The notes under the pieces were generated by a model that worked only from the letters and a program-made list of their open reading frames with translations, ran no database searches and was not told the origin of the DNA. A stretch of DNA of 35,495 nt from JAVBKV01 sp031553885. GTDB taxonomy: Bacteria > Bacteroidota > Bacteroidia > Bacteroidales > Azobacteroidaceae. This document shows positions 24,138-32,314 of this stretch, one piece after another (within the stretch, counting starts at the first letter, position 1; the number at the start of each line of letters is the position of its first letter). The stretch lies in assembly GCA_031553885.1 (NCBI GenBank), contig JAVBKV010000057.1, positions 1 through 35,495 of the forward strand, given 5' to 3'. Position numbers and translations under genes: made by a program.

Positions 24138-24148
24138 GTAAAAAATAT

Positions 24149-24156
24149 TACCTTTG
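24149..24156 (+). promoter_or_regulatory. -7 element of the apbE gene
   Basis: TACCTTTG matches TAnnTTTG and lies 54 bases before the ATG at 24211. It overlaps an in-frame TTG at 24154, ruling that codon out as the start. Confidence 0.55.
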
Positions 24157-24210
24157 GGCCTTCAATCAGGGATATTTTTGATAATTATCAGACAAATCAA
24201 TCAGGTTTAT

Positions 24211-25209
24211 ATGAAGAATTTTTGGTGTAAATTAGTGCTTATTTTTATTCTTAGCTACAGTTTCGGTTCCTGTAAGGGACAGGAAAGTTATTTTCTGACT
24301 CAGGGAGAGGTTTTCCGGACTTCTTTTCATATCAAATATAAATACACCAGGGAGCTGGGGACAGAAATACGTGCAAGGCTGGATAGTTTTGATCTGTCTT
24401 TGAATCCTTTTAATAAGCAATCTATTATTTATAAGGTAAATAACAACATTGACGTAGAAGTTGACGACTGGTTTATCTCGGTTTTCAATAAAGCGCAGGA
24501 AGTTGCCCGGCAATCGAATGGTTCTTATGATATTACCTGTGCTCCCCTGATTAATCTCTGGGGATTCGGCTACGATAAAATGGATAAGGTCAGTCCTCAG
24601 GTTATCGATAGTCTCAAGCAGTTTATCGGGTATGAAAAAGTTCGGTTGGAGGGACGGAAAGTGATAAAAAAAGATCCTCGCCTGCAAATTAATGCCTCTT
24701 CCATAGCCAAAGGTTATTCCTGTGATGTTATTGCTGAGTTACTTGATTTCTATGGAATTCAGGATTATATGATCGAGATAGGAGGAGAGATCAGGGCTAA
24801 AGGGAAAAATGCGACGAACGTTTGCTGGAAAATAGAAATTCCCAAACCAATAGATAATCCGGACGGAAGAGTGACAGAACGGCAGACGGTGGTTCCTCTT
24901 TGTAACCGTTCTATAGCTACCTCCGGGAATTACCGGAATTTCTACATCAAAGACGGTAAAAAATACGTTCATACCATCGATCCCGTAACCGGTTATCCGT
25001 CCCGGCAAAACCTATTGAGTGCCACCGTTTTTGCATCGGACTGCATGACCGCGGATGCTTATGCTACCGCTTTCATGGTACTGGGATTGGAGAAGGCTTG
25101 TGTATTGGCGGACAGTATTCCCGGCCTGGATTATTATTTTATATATGCCGATGACAACGGCCAGTTTCAGGTAAGGCGTTCATCGAAAGCAGAAGCGATT
25201 AATTATTGA
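24211..25209 (+). CDS. apbE: FAD:protein FMN transferase ApbE, lipoprotein
   Basis: ApbE attaches FMN from FAD to threonine or serine in exported proteins such as RNF and NQR subunits. The 332-residue product is a lipoprotein: lipobox FGSC with Cys21. Family motifs are INASSIAKGYSCDVIAELL, MIEIGGEIRAKG, the flavin-site ATSGNYRNFY with KYVHTIDPVTGYPSRQ, and the magnesium-binding TADAYATAFMVLGLEKA. The ATG at 24211 fits the signal peptide and promoter position. The SUI1-family gene begins 11 bases after its stop, probably in the same transcript. Target flavoproteins are not in this window. Confidence 0.96.
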   Translation: MKNFWCKLVLIFILSYSFGSCKGQESYFLTQGEVFRTSFHIKYKYTRELGTEIRARLDSFDLSLNPFNKQSIIYKVNNNIDVEVDDWFISVFNKAQEVARQSNGSYDITCAPLINLWGFGYDKMDKVSPQVIDSLKQFIGYEKVRLEGRKVIKKDPRLQINASSIAKGYSCDVIAELLDFYGIQDYMIEIGGEIRAKGKNATNVCWKIEIPKPIDNPDGRVTERQTVVPLCNRSIATSGNYRNFYIKDGKKYVHTIDPVTGYPSRQNLLSATVFASDCMTADAYATAFMVLGLEKACVLADSIPGLDYYFIYADDNGQFQVRRSSKAEAINY

Positions 25210-25220
25210 AGGTAATAATT

Positions 25221-25565
25221 ATGAAAAATAATGACTGGAAAGACCGGCTGAATGTTGTGTATTCAACCAATCCGGATTTTCAATATGAAAAGGATGGAGC
25301 AGAAGAGCCCGATACACTTCCTAAAGAAAAACAACAACTGCGTATTTCCCTGGATAAAAGAAACCGGGGAGGAAAACAAGTTACCCTGATTGCCGGATTT
25401 GTCGGTAAAGATGAGGATTTGCAGATCCTGGGTAAATTATTAAAAGTGAAATGCGGGGTCGGAGGTTCGGCCAAAGATGGGGAAGTCATTGTGCAGGGAG
25501 ACTTTAGAAATAAAATAAAAGACTTGCTCGAAAAGGAGGGCTATACAAAAGCCCGAATCATTTAG
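25221..25565 (+). CDS. SUI1/eIF1-family translation factor (YciH-like)
   Basis: The 114-residue protein matches the bacterial SUI1 family, related to eukaryotic initiation factor eIF1 and E. coli YciH, and is expected to act at the ribosome. Core motifs are LRISLDKRNRGGKQVTLIAG (strand-loop with basic residues for rRNA), LLKVKCGVGGSAKDGEVIVQ and GDFRNKIKDLLEKEGYTKAR. The N-terminal 40 residues are polar and variable. ATG at 25221 was chosen; an in-frame TTG at 25206 overlaps the apbE stop and is less likely. No functional connection to ApbE is known. Confidence 0.93.
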   Translation: MKNNDWKDRLNVVYSTNPDFQYEKDGAEEPDTLPKEKQQLRISLDKRNRGGKQVTLIAGFVGKDEDLQILGKLLKVKCGVGGSAKDGEVIVQGDFRNKIKDLLEKEGYTKARII

Positions 25566-25572
25566 AAATAAA

Positions 25573-25603
25573 TTTGCGAAGTGATCAAAATCGTTTATCT
25601 TTG
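25573..25603 (+). promoter_or_regulatory. Promoter of the psd-pssA operon
   Basis: TTTG (25573-25576), a 19-base spacer and TATCTTTG (25596-25603) make one of the best Bacteroidota promoters in the window. It lies 26 bases before the psd ATG and is the only clear promoter seen before the five-gene run to 32310. Confidence 0.75.
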
Positions 25604-25629
25604 CAATGCGGAAAACATAATTTTCAGAC

Positions 25630-26295
25630 ATGAAAATCCACAAAGAAGGATATAAAATTCTTACATTTTCAATATTAACATTACTTATCCTCAATGGGGT
25701 ACTTTGGCGGTTTGCAGGAAAGTCATTGTTTTTTTACTTTTTTCTGACCGCTTCTGTTGCTTTATTCCTGATCGTACTTAATTTTTTCCGGAGTCCTTCC
25801 CGTGTTTTTAATGGAAAGCAGGAAAGAACGGTTATAGCTCCTGCCGACGGAACCATTGTAGTCATCGAGGAAGTGTTTGAAAATGAATATTTTCATGAAA
25901 AGAGACTTCAGGTCTCTATTTTTATGAGCTTGTTTAACGCGCATATCAACTGGATACCGGTCAACGGAAAAATTCTTCATTATTCTCATCAGGAAGGACG
26001 CTTTATGGCGGCTTACCTTCCCAAGTCCAGTACGGAGAACGAGCGCTCCACGGTTGTGATCGGACTGGAGAACGGAGAACAGATCCTGATCCGGCAAATA
26101 GCAGGAGCCATGGCAAAAAGGATTGTTACTTATGCCCGGGAAGGACAACCGTGTCGGATCAACGAGCAACTGGGCTTCATTAAGTTTGGTTCCCGGGTCG
26201 ATTTGTTTCTGCCCCTGAACGCCGAAATCCAGGTTGAAATGGATCAGAAAGTATATGGAAACCAAACCCTCATTGCCCGGCTCAACGAATTATGA
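25630..26295 (+). CDS. psd: Phosphatidylserine decarboxylase proenzyme
   Basis: The enzyme decarboxylates phosphatidylserine to phosphatidylethanolamine at the inner membrane. The 221-residue product is the short form. Two N-terminal membrane helices (about 10-50) are followed by the catalytic domain: VIAPADGTIVVIEEVFENEY, RLQVSIFMSLFNAHINWIPV, and ENERSTVVIGLENG. Self-cleavage is expected at FGSR, where Gly187-Ser188 gives the pyruvoyl group on the small chain. It is the first gene of an operon and overlaps pssA by four bases, matching the order of the pathway in reverse. Confidence 0.96.
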   Translation: MKIHKEGYKILTFSILTLLILNGVLWRFAGKSLFFYFFLTASVALFLIVLNFFRSPSRVFNGKQERTVIAPADGTIVVIEEVFENEYFHEKRLQVSIFMSLFNAHINWIPVNGKILHYSHQEGRFMAAYLPKSSTENERSTVVIGLENGEQILIRQIAGAMAKRIVTYAREGQPCRINEQLGFIKFGSRVDLFLPLNAEIQVEMDQKVYGNQTLIARLNEL

Positions 26296-26990
26296 ACTTC
26301 ATGAAGAACATACCCAACCTCATTACCTGCCTGAATCTCTTTTCCGGATGCCTGGCTTGTGTTATGGCTCTCCGGGGAAATTATACCGGAGCATTGTTCT
26401 TTGTGATTATGGCTGCTGTCTTTGATTTCTTTGACGGGTTTGTCGCCCGGTTGTTGAAAGCATATTCCGATATCGGTAAAGAATTGGACTCCCTGGCCGA
26501 TGTGGTCAGTTTCGGAATGGCCCCCGGTCTGGTTGTTTACTCTTTTATTCTTTCTATATCGACCGGTCTGCCGTTTAGCGATTCGATGCCTTTTTTCGCT
26601 TTTTTGATCCCGATTTTTTCTGCTGTCCGGTTGGCCAAATTCAATATCGATACCCGGCAGACTACTTCATTCCTGGGATTACCCGTTCCTGCCGACGGAT
26701 TATTCTGGTGTTCCCTGATACCGGCAATTTATTCTTATACCGAAGGAAGAGAAATTTTGTTGCTGGTTATTCTTTTTTGCCTGATTATCGTTTTCTGCCT
26801 GTTGATGATTTCTGAAATCCCCATGTTTTCGCTGAAATTTAAGAACTACAGATGGAAAGGAAATGAGTGGAGGTATGCATTGATCATCCTGGCTATCGGA
26901 TTTGCTTCGTTTTTACATTTATTCGGAATAAGTCTGACTATTTGTATGTATATTCTAATGTCTTTATTTCAACCAAAGGAAAAAGCCTGA
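26292..26990 (+). CDS. pssA: CDP-diacylglycerol-serine O-phosphatidyltransferase
   Basis: This integral inner-membrane enzyme makes phosphatidylserine from CDP-diacylglycerol and L-serine. The 232-residue product has about eight transmembrane helices. The CDP-alcohol phosphotransferase signature is complete in the second helix region: Asp48-Gly49, Ala52-Arg53, Gly62, Asp66 and Asp70 (pattern DGx2ARx8Gx3Dx3D). The PssA subclass is further supported by NIPNLITCLNLFSGCLA at the N-terminus and VSFGMAPG after the signature. The ATG at 26292 overlaps the psd stop (ATGA); an ATG three codons later at 26301 is equally possible. Confidence 0.97.
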   Translation: MNFMKNIPNLITCLNLFSGCLACVMALRGNYTGALFFVIMAAVFDFFDGFVARLLKAYSDIGKELDSLADVVSFGMAPGLVVYSFILSISTGLPFSDSMPFFAFLIPIFSAVRLAKFNIDTRQTTSFLGLPVPADGLFWCSLIPAIYSYTEGREILLLVILFCLIIVFCLLMISEIPMFSLKFKNYRWKGNEWRYALIILAIGFASFLHLFGISLTICMYILMSLFQPKEKA

Positions 26991-27018
26991 ATTCTGATTT
27001 AACCTAATAGTTAATCCC

Positions 27019-29664
27019 ATGAAACGCGTTTTTGCTGCATTTATTTCTGCTGTGTGTTTATTAAATACACAGACTGTTTGTTCTCAACACTCCGATCTTA
27101 TACCCGTCGATAAAAAGCTGGATCCCCAATGGATTCATTCGTTGTACGACCGGGGAAAGCCGACTACTTATCTTAAAACAAAAAATGAACTGCAATACAT
27201 CGGAATGCCTGTGGGCGGAATTACGGCCGGAGGTGTTTACCTGGGAGGAGATGGCCGTCTCTGGCTTTGGGATATTTTCAATGAGAACCAGGAAGGGGTC
27301 GAACCCAAGATTGCCAGTTGGAGCGGAGGGAAAACCACGCACGACAGTTATGTCCGTTCCCGGGATGGCGTCTGCTACATAGAGCCTGCAAAAGATGTCC
27401 GTCCGTTGCAACAGGGATTTATCCTGGAAATCGAATACGAGGGAAAAACGTATCGTAAAGCATTGGAAGAAAAAGATTGGGATGAAATAGCTTTTGAAGC
27501 AACTTACCCGATCGGAACAATCCGATATACCGATCGATCCCTGCCTGTAGAACTGACATTGAAAGCATATTCTCCTTTTATTCCGCTGGATGAGGAGGAA
27601 TCCGCCCTGCCTGCTACCATACTGTCGTTTTATGTGACCAATAAATCGGATAAAAATATAAAAATATCCCTGCTGGGATACCTGGAAAACAAGACGGGTA
27701 TTCGTTCGGCGGATCCAAACCTTTGCCGCCGGCAGAACAAGGTGATTCAGGGAAGAGGAATCACTGCCGTTACAGAAAACTTACTGATCCTGAAAGCCAA
27801 TAACCGGAATATTCAGGACCGTCCGGATTTCGGGACCATGTGCATCGCGGCGCTGAATCCTCAGGCTAAGGCTTATCCGGATGTGAATCCTCAGGCTTCA
27901 ATGAGTGGTTTTTATGCAACAGATAGCTTGTCGAAAGCGGTTCAGGAACCGTTGATAGGGGCTGTCAGAACGAATCTGAATGTTGCCGGAAATGCTTCCG
28001 CTCAGGCGGATTTTGTTGTCAGCTGGTATTTCCCGAACCTGAAAATCAGTGACCGGATTAAAGATAAGGGTCGTTATTACCAGAATCGATTCGGTTCGGC
28101 ATTCGATGTGGCTCAATACATCGGAACGAATTTCAAACGCCTGTCCTTGACTTCCCAATTGTGGTTGGAAACCTGGCAGGAATCTACGTTGCCGCATTGG
28201 TTTCTGGAGCGTACGTTTTTAAATATCAACACCCTGGCCACCACCAATGCTCATCGTTTTGACAGCGGGCGTTTCTGGGCCTGGGAAGGAGTTGGCGCTT
28301 GTCCGGGAACATGTACGCATGTCTGGCAATACGCCCAGGCAATGGGACGAATTTTCCCGGCATTGGAACGGGATTGCCGCGAACGGACCGACCTGAACAT
28401 CGCCATGCAGGAAAATGGAGGAATCATTTTCCGGGCGGAAATGGAGACTCGTCCGGCTATCGACGGACAGGCAGGAAGCGTGTTGAGGTGTTACCGCGAA
28501 CATCAGATGAGTGCAGATGATGCTTTTCTCAAACGCAACTGGCCGAATATCAAACGTGCTGTACAATTTATATTGAATCAGGACCGGAATGGTGACGGTA
28601 TGGAGGATACGCCCATGGAAAATACGTTGGATGCAGTGTGGGACGGTGAAATCGCCTGGATTGTGGGAATTTGTATTTCGGGTGTGCGAGCCGGACAGGC
28701 GATGGCCGAAGAAGTCGGCGATCTGGAATTTGCCGGAGTCTGTGCCGATTATGTCCGGAAAGGAAGTCAGAATATGGATAAGTATTTGTTTAACGGTGAA
28801 TATTACATCCATCGCCCGGATAAGGAAAAGGGCCGTTCCAAGTTAGGGTCGTACAATACCTGCCACATCGATCAGGTTCTGGGACAAGCCTGGGCACATC
28901 AGGTCGGATTAGGTCGGATCCAGGATCAGAAGAAAACAGTTTCGGCGTTAAGGGCCTTGTGGAAATATAATTATACGCCGGATGTGGGGCCGTATATTGC
29001 CGTGAATCAGGGAGGACGCCCGTATGCCCTCCCGGGTGAAGGAGGTATGATTATGAATACGAATCCGAAAAACGAAGCAAAACCATTCGGAGACAATGTG
29101 TCCTGGCAGATGGGTTACTTCCATGAATGCATGAGTGGATTCGAGTATCAGGTGGCAGCGCACATGATTGCTGAAGGAATGGTTGATGAGGGTTTGGTCC
29201 TGGTACGTTCGGTTCATGACCGTTATCATGCGGCCAAACGTAACCCGTTCAACGAAATTGAGTGCAGCGACCATTATGCCCGGGCTATGGCCAGTTACGG
29301 TGCTTTTATCACCGCCTGCGGATTTGAATATCACGGACCGAAAGGGTATATGCGTTTTGCACCGAAATGGGGACAGGATCATTTCAAAGCTCCCTTTACA
29401 GCGGCTGAAGGCTGGGGAACTTATTCGCAGGAACGGGAAGGCGGTTCTATGGTTCACGAACTACAGATCAAATGCGGACAGGTACAGTTGAAAGAATTCA
29501 GCGTAGATGCTCCCCAAGGAAAAAATTTCCGGACGGTTACTGCTACAGTCGGAGGTCAGACGGTTCCGGCCAGCGTCAAACAAAAAGGACAGCAGGTGAC
29601 GATTTCATTTCAGGAAAGAACGACAATCCGGGAAAATCAGGTGTTGAAAATACAGTTGTTCTGA
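27019..29664 (+). CDS. GH116 family glycosidase (glucosylceramidase/GBA2-like)
   Basis: This is a secreted retaining beta-glycosidase of family GH116, which includes human GBA2 (glucosylceramide and bile-acid glucoside hydrolysis) and bacterial beta-glucosidases and xylosidases. The 881-residue product has a signal peptide (about 1-22, VCSQ), an N-terminal beta-sandwich domain opening with IGMPVGGITAGGVYLGGDGR (61-80), and a C-terminal (alpha/alpha)6 barrel. By alignment with GBA2 the nucleophile is Glu423 in WAWEGVGACPGTCTHVW and the acid/base is Asp538 in ENTLDAVWDGE. DRNGDGMED (522-530) looks like a calcium loop. Substrate specificity is not determined. It lies 28 bases after pssA and 19 bases before serB with no visible promoter, so it is probably in the lipid operon, an unusual setting for a glycosidase. 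Confidence 0.9.
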   Translation: MKRVFAAFISAVCLLNTQTVCSQHSDLIPVDKKLDPQWIHSLYDRGKPTTYLKTKNELQYIGMPVGGITAGGVYLGGDGRLWLWDIFNENQEGVEPKIASWSGGKTTHDSYVRSRDGVCYIEPAKDVRPLQQGFILEIEYEGKTYRKALEEKDWDEIAFEATYPIGTIRYTDRSLPVELTLKAYSPFIPLDEEESALPATILSFYVTNKSDKNIKISLLGYLENKTGIRSADPNLCRRQNKVIQGRGITAVTENLLILKANNRNIQDRPDFGTMCIAALNPQAKAYPDVNPQASMSGFYATDSLSKAVQEPLIGAVRTNLNVAGNASAQADFVVSWYFPNLKISDRIKDKGRYYQNRFGSAFDVAQYIGTNFKRLSLTSQLWLETWQESTLPHWFLERTFLNINTLATTNAHRFDSGRFWAWEGVGACPGTCTHVWQYAQAMGRIFPALERDCRERTDLNIAMQENGGIIFRAEMETRPAIDGQAGSVLRCYREHQMSADDAFLKRNWPNIKRAVQFILNQDRNGDGMEDTPMENTLDAVWDGEIAWIVGICISGVRAGQAMAEEVGDLEFAGVCADYVRKGSQNMDKYLFNGEYYIHRPDKEKGRSKLGSYNTCHIDQVLGQAWAHQVGLGRIQDQKKTVSALRALWKYNYTPDVGPYIAVNQGGRPYALPGEGGMIMNTNPKNEAKPFGDNVSWQMGYFHECMSGFEYQVAAHMIAEGMVDEGLVLVRSVHDRYHAAKRNPFNEIECSDHYARAMASYGAFITACGFEYHGPKGYMRFAPKWGQDHFKAPFTAAEGWGTYSQEREGGSMVHELQIKCGQVQLKEFSVDAPQGKNFRTVTATVGGQTVPASVKQKGQQVTISFQERTTIRENQVLKIQLF

Positions 29665-29683
29665 TAAATGAAACAAAAAACGA

Positions 29684-30922
29684 ATGACGAAAAAAAAAGA
29701 TAAAAACGAAATCATCTTGGTTAGTATTTCCGGAGAGGACAAGCCGGGAGTAACTGCTTCACTGACGGAAATACTGGCCCGTTACAACGCGAATATCCTG
29801 GATATCGGCCAGGCGGACATTCACAATATGCTGACGCTGGGTATCCTTTTCCAGTCGGCCGAAGGAGAGTCCGGGGAAATTCTCAAGGAACTGCTTTTCA
29901 AGAGCTACGAATTGGATGTCCAGATCAAGTTCCGTCCGGTTCCGGAGGAGGAATATTCCCATTGGGTAAATATGCAGGGCAGAGACCGTTATATCATTAC
30001 CTTGCTGGGCCGGAAACTGACGGCCAAACAGATTGCGGCCGTAACATCGATCGTCAGCCGCCAGGGATTGAATATTGATGGAATCAACCGGTTGACCGGA
30101 CGGATTCCCCTGGATGAAAGCATCCGTACCCCCAAAGCAAGTGTTGAATTTTCTGTTCGCGGCACTCCCTACGACAAGGAACAAATGAATAAAGAATTCC
30201 TGACACTTTCTTCGGAATTGGAAATGGATATTTCTTTTCAGGAAGAAAGTATGTTCCGCCGTACCCGCCGCCTGATCTGTTTCGATATGGATTCCACGCT
30301 TATTGAAACGGAAGTGATCGATGAGCTGGCCATGCGTAACGGGGTGGGAGAGGAAGTGAAGAAAATTACAGAATCAGCCATGCGCGGGGAAATCGATTTT
30401 AGTGAAAGTTTTGAACGCCGGATCGCTTTACTTAAAGGATTGGATGTCTCAGTTATGCAGGATATTGCAGAAAATCTGCCTGTTACGGAAGGGGCTGACC
30501 GCCTGATCCGTATACTGAAAAAAGCAGGATTTAAAATTGCCATTCTGTCCGGAGGTTTTACTTATTTCGGAAATTACCTGAAACAAAAATACGGCATTGA
30601 TTATGTGTATGCGAATGAGCTGGAAGTGGAAAACGGTAAACTTACCGGCAGGCATATCGGAGATATCGTGGATGGAAAACGGAAGGCGGAATTATTACGT
30701 CTGATCGCCCAGGTGGAAAATGTAGATATCCGGCAAACGGTGGCCGTAGGGGACGGGGCAAACGATTTGCCTATGATCAGCGTTGCCGGATTGGGAATCG
30801 CTTTTCATGCCAAACCTAAAGTAAAAGCAACGGCCAAACAATCCATATCAACCATCGGATTGGATGGAATCCTGTATTTTCTGGGCTATAAAGACTCTCA
30901 TCTGGACGAATCTTTGTTTTAA
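29684..30922 (+). CDS. serB: Phosphoserine phosphatase with N-terminal ACT region
   Basis: The enzyme dephosphorylates phosphoserine to give L-serine, the last step of serine synthesis. The 412-residue product is a long form: an ACT domain (about 8-85; ILVSISGEDKPGVTASLTEI), a second ACT-like region (about 105-185; YIITLLGRKLTAKQIAAVTS), then the HAD domain. HAD motifs are FDMDSTLIETEVIDELA (Asp201 nucleophile, Asp203), LSGGFTYFGNYLKQ (motif II), the motif III lysine near GKRKAELL, and AVGDGANDLPMI (motif IV). ACT domains suggest amino acid feedback control. It is in the same run as pssA, whose substrate is serine. Confidence 0.97.
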   Translation: MTKKKDKNEIILVSISGEDKPGVTASLTEILARYNANILDIGQADIHNMLTLGILFQSAEGESGEILKELLFKSYELDVQIKFRPVPEEEYSHWVNMQGRDRYIITLLGRKLTAKQIAAVTSIVSRQGLNIDGINRLTGRIPLDESIRTPKASVEFSVRGTPYDKEQMNKEFLTLSSELEMDISFQEESMFRRTRRLICFDMDSTLIETEVIDELAMRNGVGEEVKKITESAMRGEIDFSESFERRIALLKGLDVSVMQDIAENLPVTEGADRLIRILKKAGFKIAILSGGFTYFGNYLKQKYGIDYVYANELEVENGKLTGRHIGDIVDGKRKAELLRLIAQVENVDIRQTVAVGDGANDLPMISVAGLGIAFHAKPKVKATAKQSISTIGLDGILYFLGYKDSHLDESLF

Positions 30923-30933
30923 GATAAATAAAT

Positions 30934-32310
30934 ATGAAAACCGCTTTTTCTTTTCTTTGGATCGTTTTTCTTGCGGTATTGATTGTCGCATGTAAAAAGG
31001 AAAATTCCCATATAGAATGGGATTTTGACCCGATTTCAGAGAAAGGAGAGTTGACAGCAATTACGTTGTCAAGCTCGGTTTCATATTTTATTTATAAGGG
31101 AGAGCCAATGGGGTATGAATATGAATTGCTGAAAAATTTTGCGGACGCCCATCACCTGAAACTGAATATTAAAATTGCCGAAAATATGGATCAGCTCAAC
31201 ACTATGCTCGGGGCGGGTGAGGGAGATCTGATTGCTTATAATATTCCGATAACCATTGAAGGAAAGGATTCTCTGCTCTATTGCGGCCGGGAAGTAATCA
31301 ATGAACAGGTGTTGATCCAACGCGCCAATAAGGGAGATACCATCCTGAAAGATGTCACAGAAATGATCGGAAAAGAAGTCTGGGTCGTTAAAGGAAGTAA
31401 ATACTATAACCGGTTGGTTAACCTGAATGACGAGTTGGGAGGCGGAATCCGGATCCGGACCATAGAAAAAGACACGGTATCGGTGGAAGATCTTATCGAT
31501 ATGGTTTCCGACGGAAAAATCGTCTACACGGTCAGTGATAAGAACATGGCCCAGTTGAATAAAACCTACCATCCTAATATTAATATCAACCTGAAAATCA
31601 GTCATCCGCAACGCTCGGCATGGGCTGTCCGGAAAACTTCTCCGGAACTGGCGAAGGTATTGAATGAATGGTTCCGGTCGTATCAGAAAAATCCTACATA
31701 CCGTTCTACCATGAAGCGGTATTTTGAAATGAGTAAAATGGAGAGCGATGAACCCGAGCCGGAACTGGCGCCCGGAAAAATCTCCCGTTTCGATCTGATA
31801 TTTAAGAAATATGCACCTCAGATCGGTTGGGATTGGAGGTTGCTGGCCTCATTATCTTATCAGGAATCCAGGTTTCAAACGGACCGGACTTCCTGGGCAG
31901 GAGCCACCGGACTGATGGGATTGATGCCTCAGACGGCAACTAATTTCGGACTTCCCCCGGACCAGCGTACCGATCCGGAAGGAAGTGTGAAAGCTGGGGT
32001 TAAATACATTCAGGCGTTAAATAAAATTTTTGCCTCGAATGAAAATAAAGAGGAACGGATTAAGTTCGTTCTGGCTGCTTATAATGCCGGTATCGGGCAT
32101 ATTTACGATGCACAGGCCCTGACCCGGAAGTACGGAAAAAATCCGGATATCTGGGATGGTAACGTAGAGGAATACCTGAAACTCAAAAGTTTACCGGAAT
32201 ACTACAACGATGAGGTGTGTAAACAAGGTTACTTCAGGAGTTCCGAAACGATCAGTTATGTTCATCGTGTGCTGGAGCGTTGGAACCATTACAAAGAGAA
32301 GGTGAAATGA
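30934..32310 (+). CDS. MltF-like membrane-bound lytic transglycosylase
   Basis: This lipoprotein should cleave peptidoglycan glycan strands non-hydrolytically. The 458-residue product has lipobox LIVAC (Cys20), then a solute-binding-protein-like domain (about 35-270; LTAITLSSSVSYFIYKGEPM, YEYELLKNFADAHHL), then a C-terminal SLT domain (about 285-440). The catalytic Glu is Glu311 in SLSYQESRFQ, followed by the SLT signatures GATGLMGLMPQTATNFGL, GSVKAGVKYIQALN and FVLAAYNAGIGHIYDAQ. This two-domain order is that of MltF, where muropeptides regulate activity through the first domain. It is 11 bases after serB and is the last gene of the run, ending 4 bases before the convergent creD. Confidence 0.94.
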   Translation: MKTAFSFLWIVFLAVLIVACKKENSHIEWDFDPISEKGELTAITLSSSVSYFIYKGEPMGYEYELLKNFADAHHLKLNIKIAENMDQLNTMLGAGEGDLIAYNIPITIEGKDSLLYCGREVINEQVLIQRANKGDTILKDVTEMIGKEVWVVKGSKYYNRLVNLNDELGGGIRIRTIEKDTVSVEDLIDMVSDGKIVYTVSDKNMAQLNKTYHPNININLKISHPQRSAWAVRKTSPELAKVLNEWFRSYQKNPTYRSTMKRYFEMSKMESDEPEPELAPGKISRFDLIFKKYAPQIGWDWRLLASLSYQESRFQTDRTSWAGATGLMGLMPQTATNFGLPPDQRTDPEGSVKAGVKYIQALNKIFASNENKEERIKFVLAAYNAGIGHIYDAQALTRKYGKNPDIWDGNVEEYLKLKSLPEYYNDEVCKQGYFRSSETISYVHRVLERWNHYKEKVK

Positions 32311-32314
32311 AATA

